Source: 54-19 sp038210655
GTDB lineage: Bacteria > Chloroflexota > Chloroflexia > Chloroheliales > Chloroheliaceae
DNA: 64,000 nucleotides
Direction: 5' to 3'
Assembly: GCA_038210655.1 (NCBI GenBank)
Contig: JBBQWM010000015.1
Coordinates: forward strand, 62,001-126,000
Of this stretch, positions 17,880 to 27,259 are shown piece after piece. Made by a program: the position numbers and the translations under genes. The notes beneath the pieces are model-generated. The model made no database searches. It was not told the DNA's origin and was given only the letters and a program-made list of their open reading frames with translations. Each line of letters begins with the position of its first letter. Position 1 is the stretch's first letter.

Positions 17880-18392
17880 ATGTATCACTTTATAATTGAC
17901 GGCTACAACTTGATGAAAAATGACCCGGAATTGGCGATGTTTATTCGGAATGGTTTGGAATTCGCTCGTGAAGGGCTTATCAAGCGGGTGGAGATGGCTG
18001 CCGGACTGAAACAGGCCCGCTCTATTACTATCGTTTTCGATGGTAATAAAAACGGTCAGGCGGTCGAAACTCGCCAACGTCGAGGCCGGATCGTGATTAT
18101 TTTTAGCAAATTGGGAGAGACTGCCGACGATATTATCAAACGGCTAGTAGCCGAGCATACTACTCCGGCTGAGGTTAAAGTAATTACCCGCGATTGGGAA
18201 CTCAAGGATGCGGCACGCCAGGCCGGGCAGACTTCCGGCGTAATTAAGCGCCGACCGAGCCAGATCAAACCGCCCGTCAGGGAAGAAGACGATAGTGATG
18301 GCTGGGGCGGTAGTACCAAAAAGAAAGGGCCGGGCAAGCGTAACCCCAAGAACAGCCGCAAGAAAGGGCCAGGTAATGATGTTTATTGGTAG
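17880..18392 (+). CDS. NYN domain (YacP/Rae1-like) RNase
   Basis: A 170-residue protein. MYHFIIDGYNLMKND carries the first acidic residue of the NYN fold, ITIVFDGNKNG the second, and LGETADDIIKRLVAEH the Asp pair. This matches the YacP/Rae1 family, Mg-dependent ribonucleases; Rae1 cuts mRNA on the ribosome. The C-terminal 45 residues are Lys/Arg/Gly-rich, likely an RNA- or ribosome-contact tail. The start ATG is directly after eight tandem heptamers, and no normal ribosome site is seen, so translation may be unusual or weak. Confidence 0.85.
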   Translation: MYHFIIDGYNLMKNDPELAMFIRNGLEFAREGLIKRVEMAAGLKQARSITIVFDGNKNGQAVETRQRRGRIVIIFSKLGETADDIIKRLVAEHTTPAEVKVITRDWELKDAARQAGQTSGVIKRRPSQIKPPVREEDDSDGWGGSTKKKGPGKRNPKNSRKKGPGNDVYW

Positions 18393-18408
18393 AACCTGAA
18401 TATATTTT

Positions 18409-18618
18409 CTACGACTGGCTCATGGCGTTGCCGATTATCACCGAGAAGGTGAAAATAGCCGCCCCTAACGCGATCCCGATCACGAAACTAATCAGCGTAA
18501 CCAACACCAGCGCATCCAATAACAAGCCCAGGATTATCCCCAGAACTATCGAGACCACTACCGCCACTACCGCCAGCGCCAACAAAACGCTCCGGCTGAC
18601 TATCGCATCGTTTTCCAA
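18409..18618 (-). CDS. Small two-helix membrane protein
   Basis: 69 residues beginning at TTG 18618, supported by an AAAGGAG site 7-8 nt upstream. It consists of two hydrophobic helices (about 10-35 and 38-62) with a short charged N-terminus. No family was recognised. It converges on the NYN gene, 16 nt apart. Confidence 0.6.
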   Translation of the reverse strand: MENDAIVSRSVLLALAVVAVVVSIVLGIILGLLLDALVLVTLISFVIGIALGAAIFTFSVIIGNAMSQS

Positions 18619-18725
18619 AACTCGCTCCTTTGAGCTTCACTATATCAAACAGCCAATCGGGTTCCCTACAACGCTGCTAAGCTTACCATACCTAGCGGGC
18701 TTTTGACAAATTGATAGGCGCATCA

Positions 18726-18801
18726 GGGTGAGCGTCAGATTTTTGCAAACTAGCCAGACTGTACCACTTCTTAAACCGGGCTAAACGACTGACGCTCACC
18801 C
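18726..18801. repeat. MITE-like inverted repeat element, copy A (short)
   Basis: 13-bp perfect terminal inverted repeats (GGGTGAGCGTCAG and its complement) bound a 76-bp element. Its left 55 bp match the left end of copy B at 41704, including TTTTTGCAAACTAGCCAGACT. The interior is deleted relative to copy B. Confidence 0.7.
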
Positions 18802-18817
18802 AGGCGACAAATTTTCG

Positions 18818-18846
18818 TTGACACCTGCGAGCTTAAATGTTATATT
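18818..18846 (+). promoter_or_regulatory. Sigma-A type promoter
   Basis: TTGACA at 18818-18823 and TATATT at 18841-18846 are separated by 17 nt. It would drive the gene at 18984 with a leader of about 130 nt. It lies just beyond repeat element A. Confidence 0.7.
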
Positions 18847-18983
18847 ACAACCAACTAAGAATTACCCTGTTTTGATCTGCTACTCTTTCAAGCGGGCTTA
18901 TTTTGAAGCTTAGCCCGGCTTTCTTGCAGCTTTCTCAAGTTATGGATATTTTATCCGTACAAATCCAATGGAGGTGGTTTAGA

Positions 18984-19337
18984 GTGAGTCCATACGTATT
19001 TATGCGACAATTCCGCACCAGTGCCAGCGAAGGTTACGCCATCATGCAAAGTGAGGAGCGGATCGGGCGGGTGGATTTGCACTTTGCCGCCGAAAAAGTT
19101 TACGCTACAATTGTGCTGGAACGCGATATGGAAGAAGGCGAGGTCGCCCAGATCATTGAGGAAATTGACGCGAACCTGGTCGTGAGCGCCGCAGTCAAGC
19201 GTGATGACCTGAACGTCTGGGTCTATCAGGGTCGGGAGGTCGGTTTTTATACCGATGAAGACCCCTATAGCGACGAGTTCGACGAAGATGAAGATGATGA
19301 TTTAGATGATTTGGACGATGACGAAGATTTAACCTAA
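18984..19337 (+). CDS. Conserved-looking small protein with acidic tail
   Basis: 117 residues from GTG 18984, which has an excellent GGAGGTGG site 6 nt upstream; the frame is open back to 18903 without a site. The first 90 residues look alpha/beta (YVFMRQFRTSASEGYAIMQSEERIGRVDLHF...EEGEVAQIIEEIDANLV). The last 25 are almost all Asp/Glu. No family was recognised. A strong sigma-A promoter lies about 140 nt upstream and the rpsA promoter follows, so it is an independent unit. Acidic tails of this kind often contact basic proteins; that is only a possibility here. Confidence 0.75.
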   Translation: MSPYVFMRQFRTSASEGYAIMQSEERIGRVDLHFAAEKVYATIVLERDMEEGEVAQIIEEIDANLVVSAAVKRDDLNVWVYQGREVGFYTDEDPYSDEFDEDEDDDLDDLDDDEDLT

Positions 19338-19346
19338 CCTCGTTTC

Positions 19347-19375
19347 TTGCAGATTCAAACCCATTGGAGTATAAT
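19347..19375 (+). promoter_or_regulatory. Putative rpsA promoter
   Basis: TTGCAG (19347) and a perfect TATAAT (19370) are spaced 17 nt apart, with a leader of about 190 nt to the S1 start. The long leader would allow translational feedback, as is known for S1 in other bacteria. The -35 is weak. Confidence 0.5.
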
Positions 19376-19572
19376 AAATTTAGAGAGAAGATACTCTTTG
19401 GGCGCTTTTTAAAATGTAAACTCGTACTGAGAGCTTGCCAGCTTCCCAACCTAGCAGGAAGGACAGCAAGCTTTTTACGTGACCAGGCGCAGCCGGAAAA
19501 ATGGGTAAATCTCACACAGCCCTTACCGCCAAAGTCCCAATCCTCTCTCGACGATAAGAGGTGTTTCTAAAC

Positions 19573-20805
19573 ATGATGGATTTACAAGAATTATTTGAAG
19601 CCAGCCCCGCCCCAGAGGTCAAGTTAGAAAATGATGCGCTCTATACCCCCACGCTTCTGACCCCGACCGCCGCCGAGGATGGCTATTCTTTGATGGAGCA
19701 GTTACTCAACCACCCGTCCAGTCGGTTGCGCCGTCTGCAATATGGCGAAGTGGTCGAGGGTACTGTAATGTACAAAGACCGCGACGAACTTCTGGTCGAT
19801 ATTGGCCTCAAAAGCGAGGGTATTGTCCCTAACCGCGAACTGCAAACTCTCAGTAGCCAGGAGCTACAGGAAATAAAGATCGGCGAGAACGTGCTGGTCT
19901 TTGTAGTGCTACCCGAAAATCAAGAGGGTCAGGCTGTCCTATCGATTGACAAAGCGCGGCGAGAAAAAAGCTGGTTACAGCTTCAAGCTCAGTTTGAGGC
20001 GGGCGGACTGGTCGAAGCCCAGGTAAGTGGCATTAACAAAGGCGGCTTACTGGTTACATTAGAAGGCATCAATGGTTTCGTACCGACTTCCCAAATCAGC
20101 CGATTGGGAACTATCTCGGAAGCCGACCGCCAGACCGAAATGACCCGTCTGCTAAACACTAGCCTGCTGCTCAAGATTATCGAGGTGGATCGCAATCGCA
20201 ACCGCCTGATCCTTTCCGAACGGCAAGCCGCCCAGGAACGGCGCGGAGTCCAGCGCGAACACTTGCTAACCGAACTTGAGGTTGGGCAGGTGCGCGAGGG
20301 CGTGGTTACGAACCTATGTAACTTTGGAGCCTTTGTAGACATCGGTGGCGTAGATGGGCTAGTCTTTTTGAACGAACTATCCTGGAACCGGGTCGCCCAT
20401 CCGAGCGAAGTATTGCAATTGGGGCAGGTGGTCAAAGTCCAGGTAACACGGATCGACGAGGATGGCAAGAAAATCGCCCTTTCCCTCAAACGGCTTCAGC
20501 CGGAACCCTGGCAGCAAATCACCGAGACCTATCAGCCCGGTCAGTTGGTGGAGGTTACTATTTCGCAGGTCGCCAACTTTGGGGCCTTCGCCCGCCTGAA
20601 TGAGGGCATGGAAGGTTTGATCCACATTTCGGAATTGTCCCAGGAACAAGTCGCGCACCCCGGCGATGTGGTAAAGCCGGGCGACGTTGTGACCGTTCGC
20701 ATTCTCACCCTTGACTCGCAACGGCGGCGCATCGCGCTTTCCCTCAAGCAAGCCGCTCCAGATTACGAAAATAACCAGGCTGAGGTAAAAGCCGAGGTCG
20801 AGTAG
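19573..20805 (+). CDS. rpsA: 30S ribosomal protein S1 (four S1 domains)
   Basis: 410 residues from ATG 19573, preceded by AGAGGTG. Four S1 RNA-binding domains are seen: about 58-130 (GEVVEGTVMYKDRDELLVDIGLK), 140-185 (VEAQVSGINKGGLLVTLEGINGFVP), 230-305 (VREGVVTNLCNFGAFVDIGGVDGLV) and 318-390 (VEVTISQVANFGAFARLNEGMEGLI). The final residues are acidic. The four-domain form is usual for Gram-positive and Chloroflexota S1, shorter than the six-domain E. coli protein. It helps recruit mRNA to the 30S subunit. A clean terminator follows at 20834. Confidence 0.94.
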   Translation: MMDLQELFEASPAPEVKLENDALYTPTLLTPTAAEDGYSLMEQLLNHPSSRLRRLQYGEVVEGTVMYKDRDELLVDIGLKSEGIVPNRELQTLSSQELQEIKIGENVLVFVVLPENQEGQAVLSIDKARREKSWLQLQAQFEAGGLVEAQVSGINKGGLLVTLEGINGFVPTSQISRLGTISEADRQTEMTRLLNTSLLLKIIEVDRNRNRLILSERQAAQERRGVQREHLLTELEVGQVREGVVTNLCNFGAFVDIGGVDGLVFLNELSWNRVAHPSEVLQLGQVVKVQVTRIDEDGKKIALSLKRLQPEPWQQITETYQPGQLVEVTISQVANFGAFARLNEGMEGLIHISELSQEQVAHPGDVVKPGDVVTVRILTLDSQRRRIALSLKQAAPDYENNQAEVKAEVE

Positions 20806-20833
20806 TCCAAAGCTTAATTATAAAAGATATGTT

Positions 20834-20868
20834 ACCGATCACCAACCAATAAAGGTGATCGGTTTTTT
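20834..20868 (+). terminator. Intrinsic terminator of rpsA
   Basis: A 10-bp perfect stem (ACCGATCACC / GGTGATCGGT) with a 10-nt loop, followed by six T. Confidence 0.92.
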
Positions 20869-20979
20869 ATTAAGAATGTCTTCAAAAAGCTTCTTGCGAA
20901 CAGCTACGAAAATCAGCCGACTTGGGGTATAATTACGATGAAGATAAGCCAGCTATAAAAAAGAAAGGCAGGTAGTGAA

Positions 20980-21900
20980 ATGACTGCCCGGACCAATCTA
21001 CAAGTGCAACTCGATCAATTAATCTTAGAGCAGGAAGAACCGCCCCGCCATTTTTATGATATTGAGGAGAATTTTTGGCAATTACGCGAGGAACTTGGTG
21101 ATATGCCTGACCCTACCCACAACTTGTTGGTCGATTGCCTGCTCCAAATCTTGCGCTTCTTTTACCGACTAAACCGCTTTGTGGTCGAACGCGAGATAAA
21201 AATTTACGGCACTGGGCAGTACAAAGAAAAGCCGCTCTACCCCGATGTCTTCGTGCTAAAAAGTCGGCAAGAGTTAACCGAAGGGAGCTATCAAATCGGG
21301 GTAGATGGGCCAGCGCCCGAAATAGTGATCGAGGTGATCTCGAAGAACAAGCCTTCCAACGATTTGATAAAGAAGCCGCCACGTTACGAAGCGTGGGGGA
21401 TAGCGGAGTACTTCGCCTACGACCCTAGAGAGCGCAAGATTGAAAGCCACGCACCACGTTTGTACGGCTGGCGGTTGGTGGAAGGCAAGTACGAGCAACT
21501 AAAAGCGGACAGTGCCGGACGGATGTGGAGCGAGCAGTTGGATAGTTGGCTGGTGCCAGACGGGGAGATGCTGCGTTTGTTTGACCGAGATGGCAACCAG
21601 CGGCTCACTGATGCCGAGGCGGCCCACCAAGCCAAAGAAGTCGAACGTCAGGCTAAAGAAACCGAGCGACAGGCCAAAGAAGCTGCCCTCCAACGCGAAG
21701 CCGTCGCTTTGCAGCAGTTAGAAACCGAACGCAATGCGAAAGAGGTTGAGCAGCGTGCGAAAGAAACCGAACGCCACGCGAAAGAGGCTGCTTTACGGCA
21801 AGCTGAAGTCGAACGGCAAGCCAAAGAAGCCGTCCAGCTTGAACTAGAGAAAATGGCTGAAAGCCTACGTCAACTGAAAGACAAGCAAGACCAATCCTAG
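20980..21900 (+). CDS. Uma2 family (DUF820) protein with coiled-coil tail, copy 3
   Basis: 306 residues. The Uma2 core (LYPDVFVLKSRQEL, IVIEVISKNKPSNDL, WGIAEYFAYDPRERK) is almost the same as in copies 2 and 4. The tail (about 208-306) is longer, with units ERQAKEAALQRE and ERNAKEVEQRAKE. The GAAAGGCAGGTAG leader is present. The gene is flanked by two intrinsic terminators, so it is a single-gene unit. A TATAAT at 20928 may be its -10. Confidence 0.86.
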   Translation: MTARTNLQVQLDQLILEQEEPPRHFYDIEENFWQLREELGDMPDPTHNLLVDCLLQILRFFYRLNRFVVEREIKIYGTGQYKEKPLYPDVFVLKSRQELTEGSYQIGVDGPAPEIVIEVISKNKPSNDLIKKPPRYEAWGIAEYFAYDPRERKIESHAPRLYGWRLVEGKYEQLKADSAGRMWSEQLDSWLVPDGEMLRLFDRDGNQRLTDAEAAHQAKEVERQAKETERQAKEAALQREAVALQQLETERNAKEVEQRAKETERHAKEAALRQAEVERQAKEAVQLELEKMAESLRQLKDKQDQS

Positions 21901-21920
21901 CTAGAAATCAACACAAAAAA

Positions 21921-21946
21921 GGCAACCCAGTGAGGTTGCCTTTTTT
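21921..21946. terminator. Bidirectional terminator between Uma2 copy 3 and clpC
   Basis: A 7-bp perfect stem (GGCAACC / GGTTGCC) with A-rich sequence on the left and six T on the right, so it can end transcription of both convergent genes. Confidence 0.9.
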
Positions 21947-21962
21947 GTATTACAAAGAATTG

Positions 21963-24497
21963 TTAGGCTTTGACCGGTTCGCCACCCTCCGCTTCGGGAG
22001 CAGGTAGAACTGTAACGGTCCCTGCCGGGAGCGCGGCCAGTTCAGCGTCCAAAGGTATCGGGGTCAACACGAACTTATCCTCAACCGCATCGATAATAAC
22101 CTTGCTGTGAGGCTGGAAACTCTGGTTCAAAATGCCTTCTGCCAGACGATCTTCAAGCTCGTTCTGGATTACGCGGCGCAACGGCCTTGCACCGTATTGC
22201 TTGTCGTAACCCTTCTTGGCGATCAAATCCATCGCAGCATCGGTCACTTCCAACTTGATGTCCTGCTCGATAAGCTGGGTTTGCACCCGGCGCAGCAACA
22301 GGTTTACAATCTGCCGAATTTCAACCGAAGTCAACTGATGGAACACGATGATGTCGTCGATGCGGTTAAGGAACTCAGGCCGGAACATGCGCTTGAGTTC
22401 GTCACGCACTTTCGTCTGCATCGCGGTGTAATCAGCCTCGGCTTGCTTACCTTCATCGCGGTGAACCGAGAAGCCCGGCCCCATGCTGTTGCGGCTGATA
22501 AACTCGGCACCCACGTTCGAGGTCATAATGATGATCGTGTTGCGGAAGTCTACCCGGCGACCTTTAGCATCGCTCAAATAGCCATCTTCCAAAATTTGCA
22601 GCAGCATGTTGAACGCTTCGGGGTGAGCTTTCTCGATTTCGTCGAGCAGCACCACCGAGTAGCTCTTGCGACGGACGGCTTCGGTCAGTTGTCCGCCCTC
22701 TTCATAGCCGATGTAACCCGGAGGTGCACCGACCAACCGGCTGACGTTGTGGCGCTCCATGAACTCGCTCATATCGATCTTGATAAGAGATTGCTCACTG
22801 CCAAACATAAACTCGGCCAGAGCCTTTGCCAGTTCGGTCTTGCCTACCCCGGTCGGCCCCAGGAACATAAACGAACCAATTGGACGTTTGGGGTCTTTGA
22901 CACCGGCCCGGCTACGCTGAACTGCCTTCGCAATCTTGTCAATCGCCTCTTCCTGCCCAATGATGCGTTTGTGTAGATCATCCCGCATGTGGAGTAAGCG
23001 TTCGCTTTCCTCGCCCGCGATCCGCATAAGCGGAATGCCTGTCCACATCGAAACAATCTCGGCGATGTCTTCCTCGGTTACATAAGGCTTCTCGCCTTCC
23101 TGCTGGTTCTCCCACTTCGACTCCATCTCCGTAATACGTTCGCGGAGGCGGTCTTCGCGGTCACGCAGGTCAGCCGCCAGTTCAAACTGCTGGGCGCTTA
23201 TAGCGGCTTCCTTCTCCTTGCGGATGCTATCGAGGCCGCGCAAAGCTTCTTTCAGGGTCGGTGGGCTGCTGCTGCGGTGCATGCGCACCCGGCTGGAAGC
23301 CTCGTCGATCAAGTCAATCGCTTTATCAGGCAAGAAGCGGTCGGTCACATAGCGGGCAGCCAATTCCGCCGCTGCTTTGATGGCTTCATCGGTAATAATC
23401 AGGCGATGATGCTCTTCGTAGCGGCTCTTGATCCCGCGCAAAATCTGAACGGTCTCTTCAACGCTTGGTTCGTCAACCTGGACTGGTTGGAAACGGCGTT
23501 CCAGGGCGGCATCACGCTCGATATATTTGCGGTACTCGTCAAGGGTAGTCGCACCAATCGTCTGCAATTCACCACGCGAGAGGGCCGGTTTCAAGATATT
23601 GGCGGCATCAACCGCCCCTTCAGCAGCCCCGGCTCCCACCAAAGTGTGAAGTTCGTCGATAAAGAGGATCGCACCGGTATTCTTAACCTCAGCCACTACC
23701 TTCTTTAAGCGTTCCTCAAACTCGCCCCGGTACTTAGTTCCAGCGACCAATGCCCCAATGTCGAGGGCCAGCAACCGCTTATTCAACAGGTTTTCCGGCA
23801 CATCGCCGCTGATAATGCGCTGGGCCAGACCTTCGACGATAGCGGTCTTACCAACGCCCGGCTCACCGATCAAGGCCGGATTGTTCTTGGTGCGGCGCGA
23901 AAGAATCTGGACTACCCGTTCAATCTCTTTCTTACGCCCGATCACCGGGTCAAGCCGATCCTGACGAGCCTGCTCAGTCAGATCAACCCCCATCGCATCC
24001 ACGAAAGGCGTGGCGCTCGACTGTTTGGGTTGACTGCTGTAAGTACTCTGGTTCAAGACCTGAATGACCTGCTGGCGTACTTTCTCAAGGCTGACACCCA
24101 GGCTTTCCAACACCCCGGCGGCAATCCCTTCACCCTCGCGCACCAGACCGAGCAGCAAGTGTTCGGTACCGATGTAGTGATGATTCAGGCGGCGGGCTTC
24201 GTCAACAGCCAGTTCGATCACCTTCTTGGCACGTGGGGTAAGCCCAATCTCGCCCATCACGGCGCGGTCTCCCCGACCAATAATAAACTCTACTGCCGAA
24301 CGGACTTTGTGCAGTTCTACGCCCAAATTATTCAGCACGCGGGCCGCTACTCCATCACCTTCCCGAACCAGGCCAAGCAACAAATGCTCGGTACCGATGT
24401 AATTGTGATTAAAGCGCTGAGCCTCCTCCTGTGCCAGGGTTAGGACCTTCCGCGCCCGTTCGGTAAATTTCTCGAACCTATCTGACCTTTCTGACAT
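21963..24497 (-). CDS. clpC: ATP-dependent Clp protease ATPase subunit ClpC
   Basis: An 844-residue AAA+ unfoldase. Two Clp_N repeats (about 5-145) are followed by AAA1 with Walker A GEPGVGKTAIVEGLA, a UVR motif in the middle domain (SAQQFELAADLRDREDRLRERI region), and AAA2 with Walker A GPTGVGKTELAKALA. A C-terminal domain follows. The UVR motif and length mark ClpC rather than ClpA or ClpB. It unfolds substrates for ClpP in the cytoplasm. Neither CtsR, McsA nor McsB is adjacent, and no CIRCE-like repeat was seen upstream. The second Clp_N repeat is duplicated in the chimeric gene at 30809-32014 (51 of 59 residues identical). Confidence 0.96.
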   Translation of the reverse strand: MSERSDRFEKFTERARKVLTLAQEEAQRFNHNYIGTEHLLLGLVREGDGVAARVLNNLGVELHKVRSAVEFIIGRGDRAVMGEIGLTPRAKKVIELAVDEARRLNHHYIGTEHLLLGLVREGEGIAAGVLESLGVSLEKVRQQVIQVLNQSTYSSQPKQSSATPFVDAMGVDLTEQARQDRLDPVIGRKKEIERVVQILSRRTKNNPALIGEPGVGKTAIVEGLAQRIISGDVPENLLNKRLLALDIGALVAGTKYRGEFEERLKKVVAEVKNTGAILFIDELHTLVGAGAAEGAVDAANILKPALSRGELQTIGATTLDEYRKYIERDAALERRFQPVQVDEPSVEETVQILRGIKSRYEEHHRLIITDEAIKAAAELAARYVTDRFLPDKAIDLIDEASSRVRMHRSSSPPTLKEALRGLDSIRKEKEAAISAQQFELAADLRDREDRLRERITEMESKWENQQEGEKPYVTEEDIAEIVSMWTGIPLMRIAGEESERLLHMRDDLHKRIIGQEEAIDKIAKAVQRSRAGVKDPKRPIGSFMFLGPTGVGKTELAKALAEFMFGSEQSLIKIDMSEFMERHNVSRLVGAPPGYIGYEEGGQLTEAVRRKSYSVVLLDEIEKAHPEAFNMLLQILEDGYLSDAKGRRVDFRNTIIIMTSNVGAEFISRNSMGPGFSVHRDEGKQAEADYTAMQTKVRDELKRMFRPEFLNRIDDIIVFHQLTSVEIRQIVNLLLRRVQTQLIEQDIKLEVTDAAMDLIAKKGYDKQYGARPLRRVIQNELEDRLAEGILNQSFQPHSKVIIDAVEDKFVLTPIPLDAELAALPAGTVTVLPAPEAEGGEPVKA

Positions 24498-25148
24498 AAA
24501 TTCTATCTCCCACTAGATTACAGGCTTTTCGTCCTGCCTTCCGCCTTACTAAAGCCTAACATCGCAACCGATTGTTGTCCAGCGAATTGAAGTCTGCTAA
24601 TCCAATCAGGGTTGTATTTCTAAAAAGTCTTGTTTACTATACGGGTATTTTTCGATAATGGCTACTTCGCTGCGTTGTGAAGCCGCCGGGTATCTGTTAT
24701 AAGTAATATTTCTTGATAGATTTGTGTGTTCCTCTTCCCTTATTATACTCTTTTTTGTACTGCTATTCCAGGAGAGTAACCCTCAGAAGCGGTGAAGTAG
24801 CGTGGCTACCTGCTTGATTTATTGTATTTGCTGTACCACCCGTGGGGACTATAATTGGCTACCCGATCAGACCGAAAAGCCATTTTAGATTGCGGGGGGT
24901 TAAGCGATCAGGGTTATCAAATTGCCAAAGCTGAAGCCAAACTTACCAGCCTCAATTGCAAGTATTCTACCACATCTGTCTACAGCACTACGGGGTTATT
25001 GTGTTAGCGAAGTGTTTGAATCGGCCCTTTTGGAAAGCCTTTAATGAGGCGTTAATCTGGATGAAAGCGTTATGAGCTAAGGCAGGCAATGTTAAAAACC
25101 AGCCTATGCCGCTTCTACAACCCTCAGATATGCTTTCCAAAACCAATA
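24498..25148. other. Non-coding gap upstream of clpC
   Basis: 650 bp without a credible gene. It must hold the clpC promoter; a minus-strand TATAAT lies in the TTATTATACTC region near 24741-24751. No CIRCE, tRNA or riboswitch-like structure was recognised. Confidence 0.5.
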
Positions 25149-26036
25149 CTAGGGTTTGTCCTGCCCTTGCTCTAGCCGACGGATTTTTTCGGTCATCTGC
25201 TCAATCTCACGTTGCAGGGCTTCTTTGGCTTGACGCTCGGTTTCTAGCTGCTGCAAAGCGATGGCTTCACGTTGGAGGGCAGCTTCTTTGGCCTGACGCT
25301 CGACTTCTTTAGCCCGACGCTCGACTTCTTTAGCCTTCCGTTCGACTTCTTTAGCTTGCCGCTCGGTCTCTTTACCCTGGTAGGCAGCTTCAGCATCGGT
25401 TAGCCGCTGGTTGCCCTCCCGGTCAAACAGCCTTAGCATCTCCCCGTCTGGAACAAGCCAACTATCCAACTGCTCACTCCACATCCGTCCGGCACTGTCC
25501 GCTTCTAGCTGTTCGTACTTGCCTTCCACCAACCGCCAGCCGTACAAGCGTGGTGTGTGGCTTTCGCTCTTGCGCTCCCTGGGGTCGTAGGCGAAGTACT
25601 CGGCAATACCCCAGGCTTCGTAACGCGGTGGCTTCTTTATCAAATCGTTGGAAGGTTTGTTCTTCGAGATTACCTCGATCACCACTTCGGGCGCTGGCCC
25701 ATCTGCCCCGATTTGATAGCTCCCTTCGCTTAACTCCTCCCGACTTTTTAGCACGAATACATCGGGGTAGAGCGGCTTTTCTTGGTACTGCCCAGTGCCA
25801 TAAATCTTTATCTCGCGCTCGATCACAAAGCGGTTTAGTCGGTAAAAGAAGCGCAAGATTTGGAGCAGGTAATCGACCAACAAGTTATGGGTAGGATCAG
25901 GCATATCACCAAGCTCCTCGCGTAATTGCCAAAAATTCTCTTCAATATCGTAAAAATGGCTAGGCTGTTCAGCCTGTTCAGCCTGCTCCAGGATTAGCTG
26001 ATCGATCTGCATTTCCAGATTGGTCCGGGCAGTCAT
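25149..26036 (-). CDS. Uma2 family (DUF820) protein with coiled-coil tail, copy 4
   Basis: 295 residues, closest to copy 2 (same TARTNLEMQIDQLILEQAEQAE start). The Uma2 core is intact: LYPDVFVLKSREEL, VVIEVISKNKPSNDL, WGIAEYFAYDPRERK. The tail has ERQAKEVERKAKEVERRAKEVE units and ends EQMTEKIRRLEQ. The leader GAAAGGCAGGTAG precedes the ATG. High identity across copies with variable tails suggests recent duplication or gene conversion. Confidence 0.86.
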   Translation of the reverse strand: MTARTNLEMQIDQLILEQAEQAEQPSHFYDIEENFWQLREELGDMPDPTHNLLVDYLLQILRFFYRLNRFVIEREIKIYGTGQYQEKPLYPDVFVLKSREELSEGSYQIGADGPAPEVVIEVISKNKPSNDLIKKPPRYEAWGIAEYFAYDPRERKSESHTPRLYGWRLVEGKYEQLEADSAGRMWSEQLDSWLVPDGEMLRLFDREGNQRLTDAEAAYQGKETERQAKEVERKAKEVERRAKEVERQAKEAALQREAIALQQLETERQAKEALQREIEQMTEKIRRLEQGQDKP

Positions 26037-26204
26037 AATGCTACCTGCCTTTCATTAAGGTTGGCGCTATCCAGTAAAATTTAGCTGATTAACTATATTC
26101 CGAAATTAGGTAAAACGCAATGAGAAAAGTATACTAACCCAAAACCCGTTCATATTATTAACACCACGATTGTATCATTTGCTAACTCGGCACTTTGCTA
26201 AAAC

Positions 26205-26213
26205 TGGTATAAT
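26205..26213 (+). promoter_or_regulatory. Extended -10 element upstream of ispH
   Basis: TGGTATAAT is a consensus extended -10, about 85 nt before the ispH start, with no clear -35. Confidence 0.45.
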
Positions 26214-26296
26214 AAAGAGCAAGTTGAAAAGACTTGACGTGATAGAGTAAAATATATTAAATATCTTTAATACGATATAAGAGGCACTTGCCAAAT

Positions 26297-27175
26297 ATGG
26301 AAATTAAATTAGCGGAAGAAATGGGCTTTTGCTTCGGAGTACGCAAAGCCATTGAAATGGTCGAGCAGGAAGCTACCAGACGTGTTGATACCCATATCAC
26401 AACTTTTGGACAGCTAGTTCACAACCCGATAGTGGTCAACCGCATGGAAAAGTTAGGGGTTGGCGCAGTCGAAGACCGAGATTGGAATAAAGTACCGACC
26501 GGGATGATCGCCTTTACCGCTCATGGGATTGCCCCGGATGTGGTAGAGGAAGCCAGAGCCAAAGGGCTGGAAGTTATGGATGCCACCTGCCCACTGGTAA
26601 CATTGATCCAGCAAGCGGCAGCCCAGATGGTCAAGGACGGCTATCGAGTAATAGTTTATGGCGATCCAAAACATCCCGAAGTCAAAAGCATCGTAGGTTG
26701 GTCGGGTAGCAAAGATACAATTGCTACCACCAATTTTGAGGATGTCAAAGATATGCGCCCGCCCAAACGGATCGGGATCGTCTCGCAAAGCACCCAAATA
26801 CTCGAACACTTTCGTCAATTCGTGTCGGATGTCAACGATCACTTTTTGGGCAAGACCAAAGAAATTAAAGTACACAATACTATTTGCGCCCCGACCACCC
26901 GTCTGCAAGGCTCGGCCCAGGAACTGGCCCAGGAATGTCAGGTGATGGTTGTAATCGGTGGCAAGAAAAGCGCTAATACGCAGCATCTGGCCGATATTTG
27001 CCGAGCGGAAGGCACGACCACCTACAAGATTGAACGGGCTAACGAAATCGACCCGGAATGGTTCAAGGGGGTAGAAACGGTTGGAGTAACCGCCGGAGCC
27101 AGCACCCCCGATGAAAGTATCGAAGAAGTGGTAGCCCGTCTAAAGGCTATCGATCTAATGCAGCAAATGAACTAA
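26297..27175 (+). CDS. ispH: 4-hydroxy-3-methylbut-2-enyl diphosphate reductase IspH
   Basis: 292 residues from ATG 26297; an in-frame TTG at 26288 is an alternative start. The three cluster cysteines are in EMGFCFGVRKA, VMDATCPLV and NTICAPTTRLQ. Substrate-binding residues lie in FGQLVHNP, FTAHGI, YGDPKHPEV and VTAGASTPD. IspH is the last step of the MEP pathway, reducing HMBPP to IPP and DMAPP with electrons from ferredoxin or flavodoxin at an iron-sulfur cluster. It is transcribed alone. A ferredoxin and an isoprenoid-reductase-like gene are 15 kb away. Confidence 0.95.
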   Translation: MEIKLAEEMGFCFGVRKAIEMVEQEATRRVDTHITTFGQLVHNPIVVNRMEKLGVGAVEDRDWNKVPTGMIAFTAHGIAPDVVEEARAKGLEVMDATCPLVTLIQQAAAQMVKDGYRVIVYGDPKHPEVKSIVGWSGSKDTIATTNFEDVKDMRPPKRIGIVSQSTQILEHFRQFVSDVNDHFLGKTKEIKVHNTICAPTTRLQGSAQELAQECQVMVVIGGKKSANTQHLADICRAEGTTTYKIERANEIDPEWFKGVETVGVTAGASTPDESIEEVVARLKAIDLMQQMN

Positions 27176-27259
27176 CAGGTTTCGGCTAAATCATTATTAT
27201 GTAAAGTTAAATAGCTGATAGTTCAAAAATGGGTTATTCTCACAGGACAAGGGACTCTT

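Noticed and set aside
18386..18706. A 106-codon plus-strand frame with Thr/Ile-rich product
   Set aside because: It is antisense to the small membrane protein at 18409-18618, which has a clear AAAGGAG site. The plus frame runs through the flanks without a signal.
20928..20933. TATAAT before Uma2 copy 3 as a full promoter
   Set aside because: The -10 is perfect but there is no -35 at 16-18 nt and no TGn extension, so it is mentioned only in the gene entry.
22107..22976. A 289-codon plus-strand frame
   Set aside because: Antisense shadow of clpC, whose motifs are intact across the whole stretch.
24498..25148. A CIRCE element or tRNA upstream of clpC
   Set aside because: No TTAGCACTC-type inverted repeat and no cloverleaf could be formed by eye.
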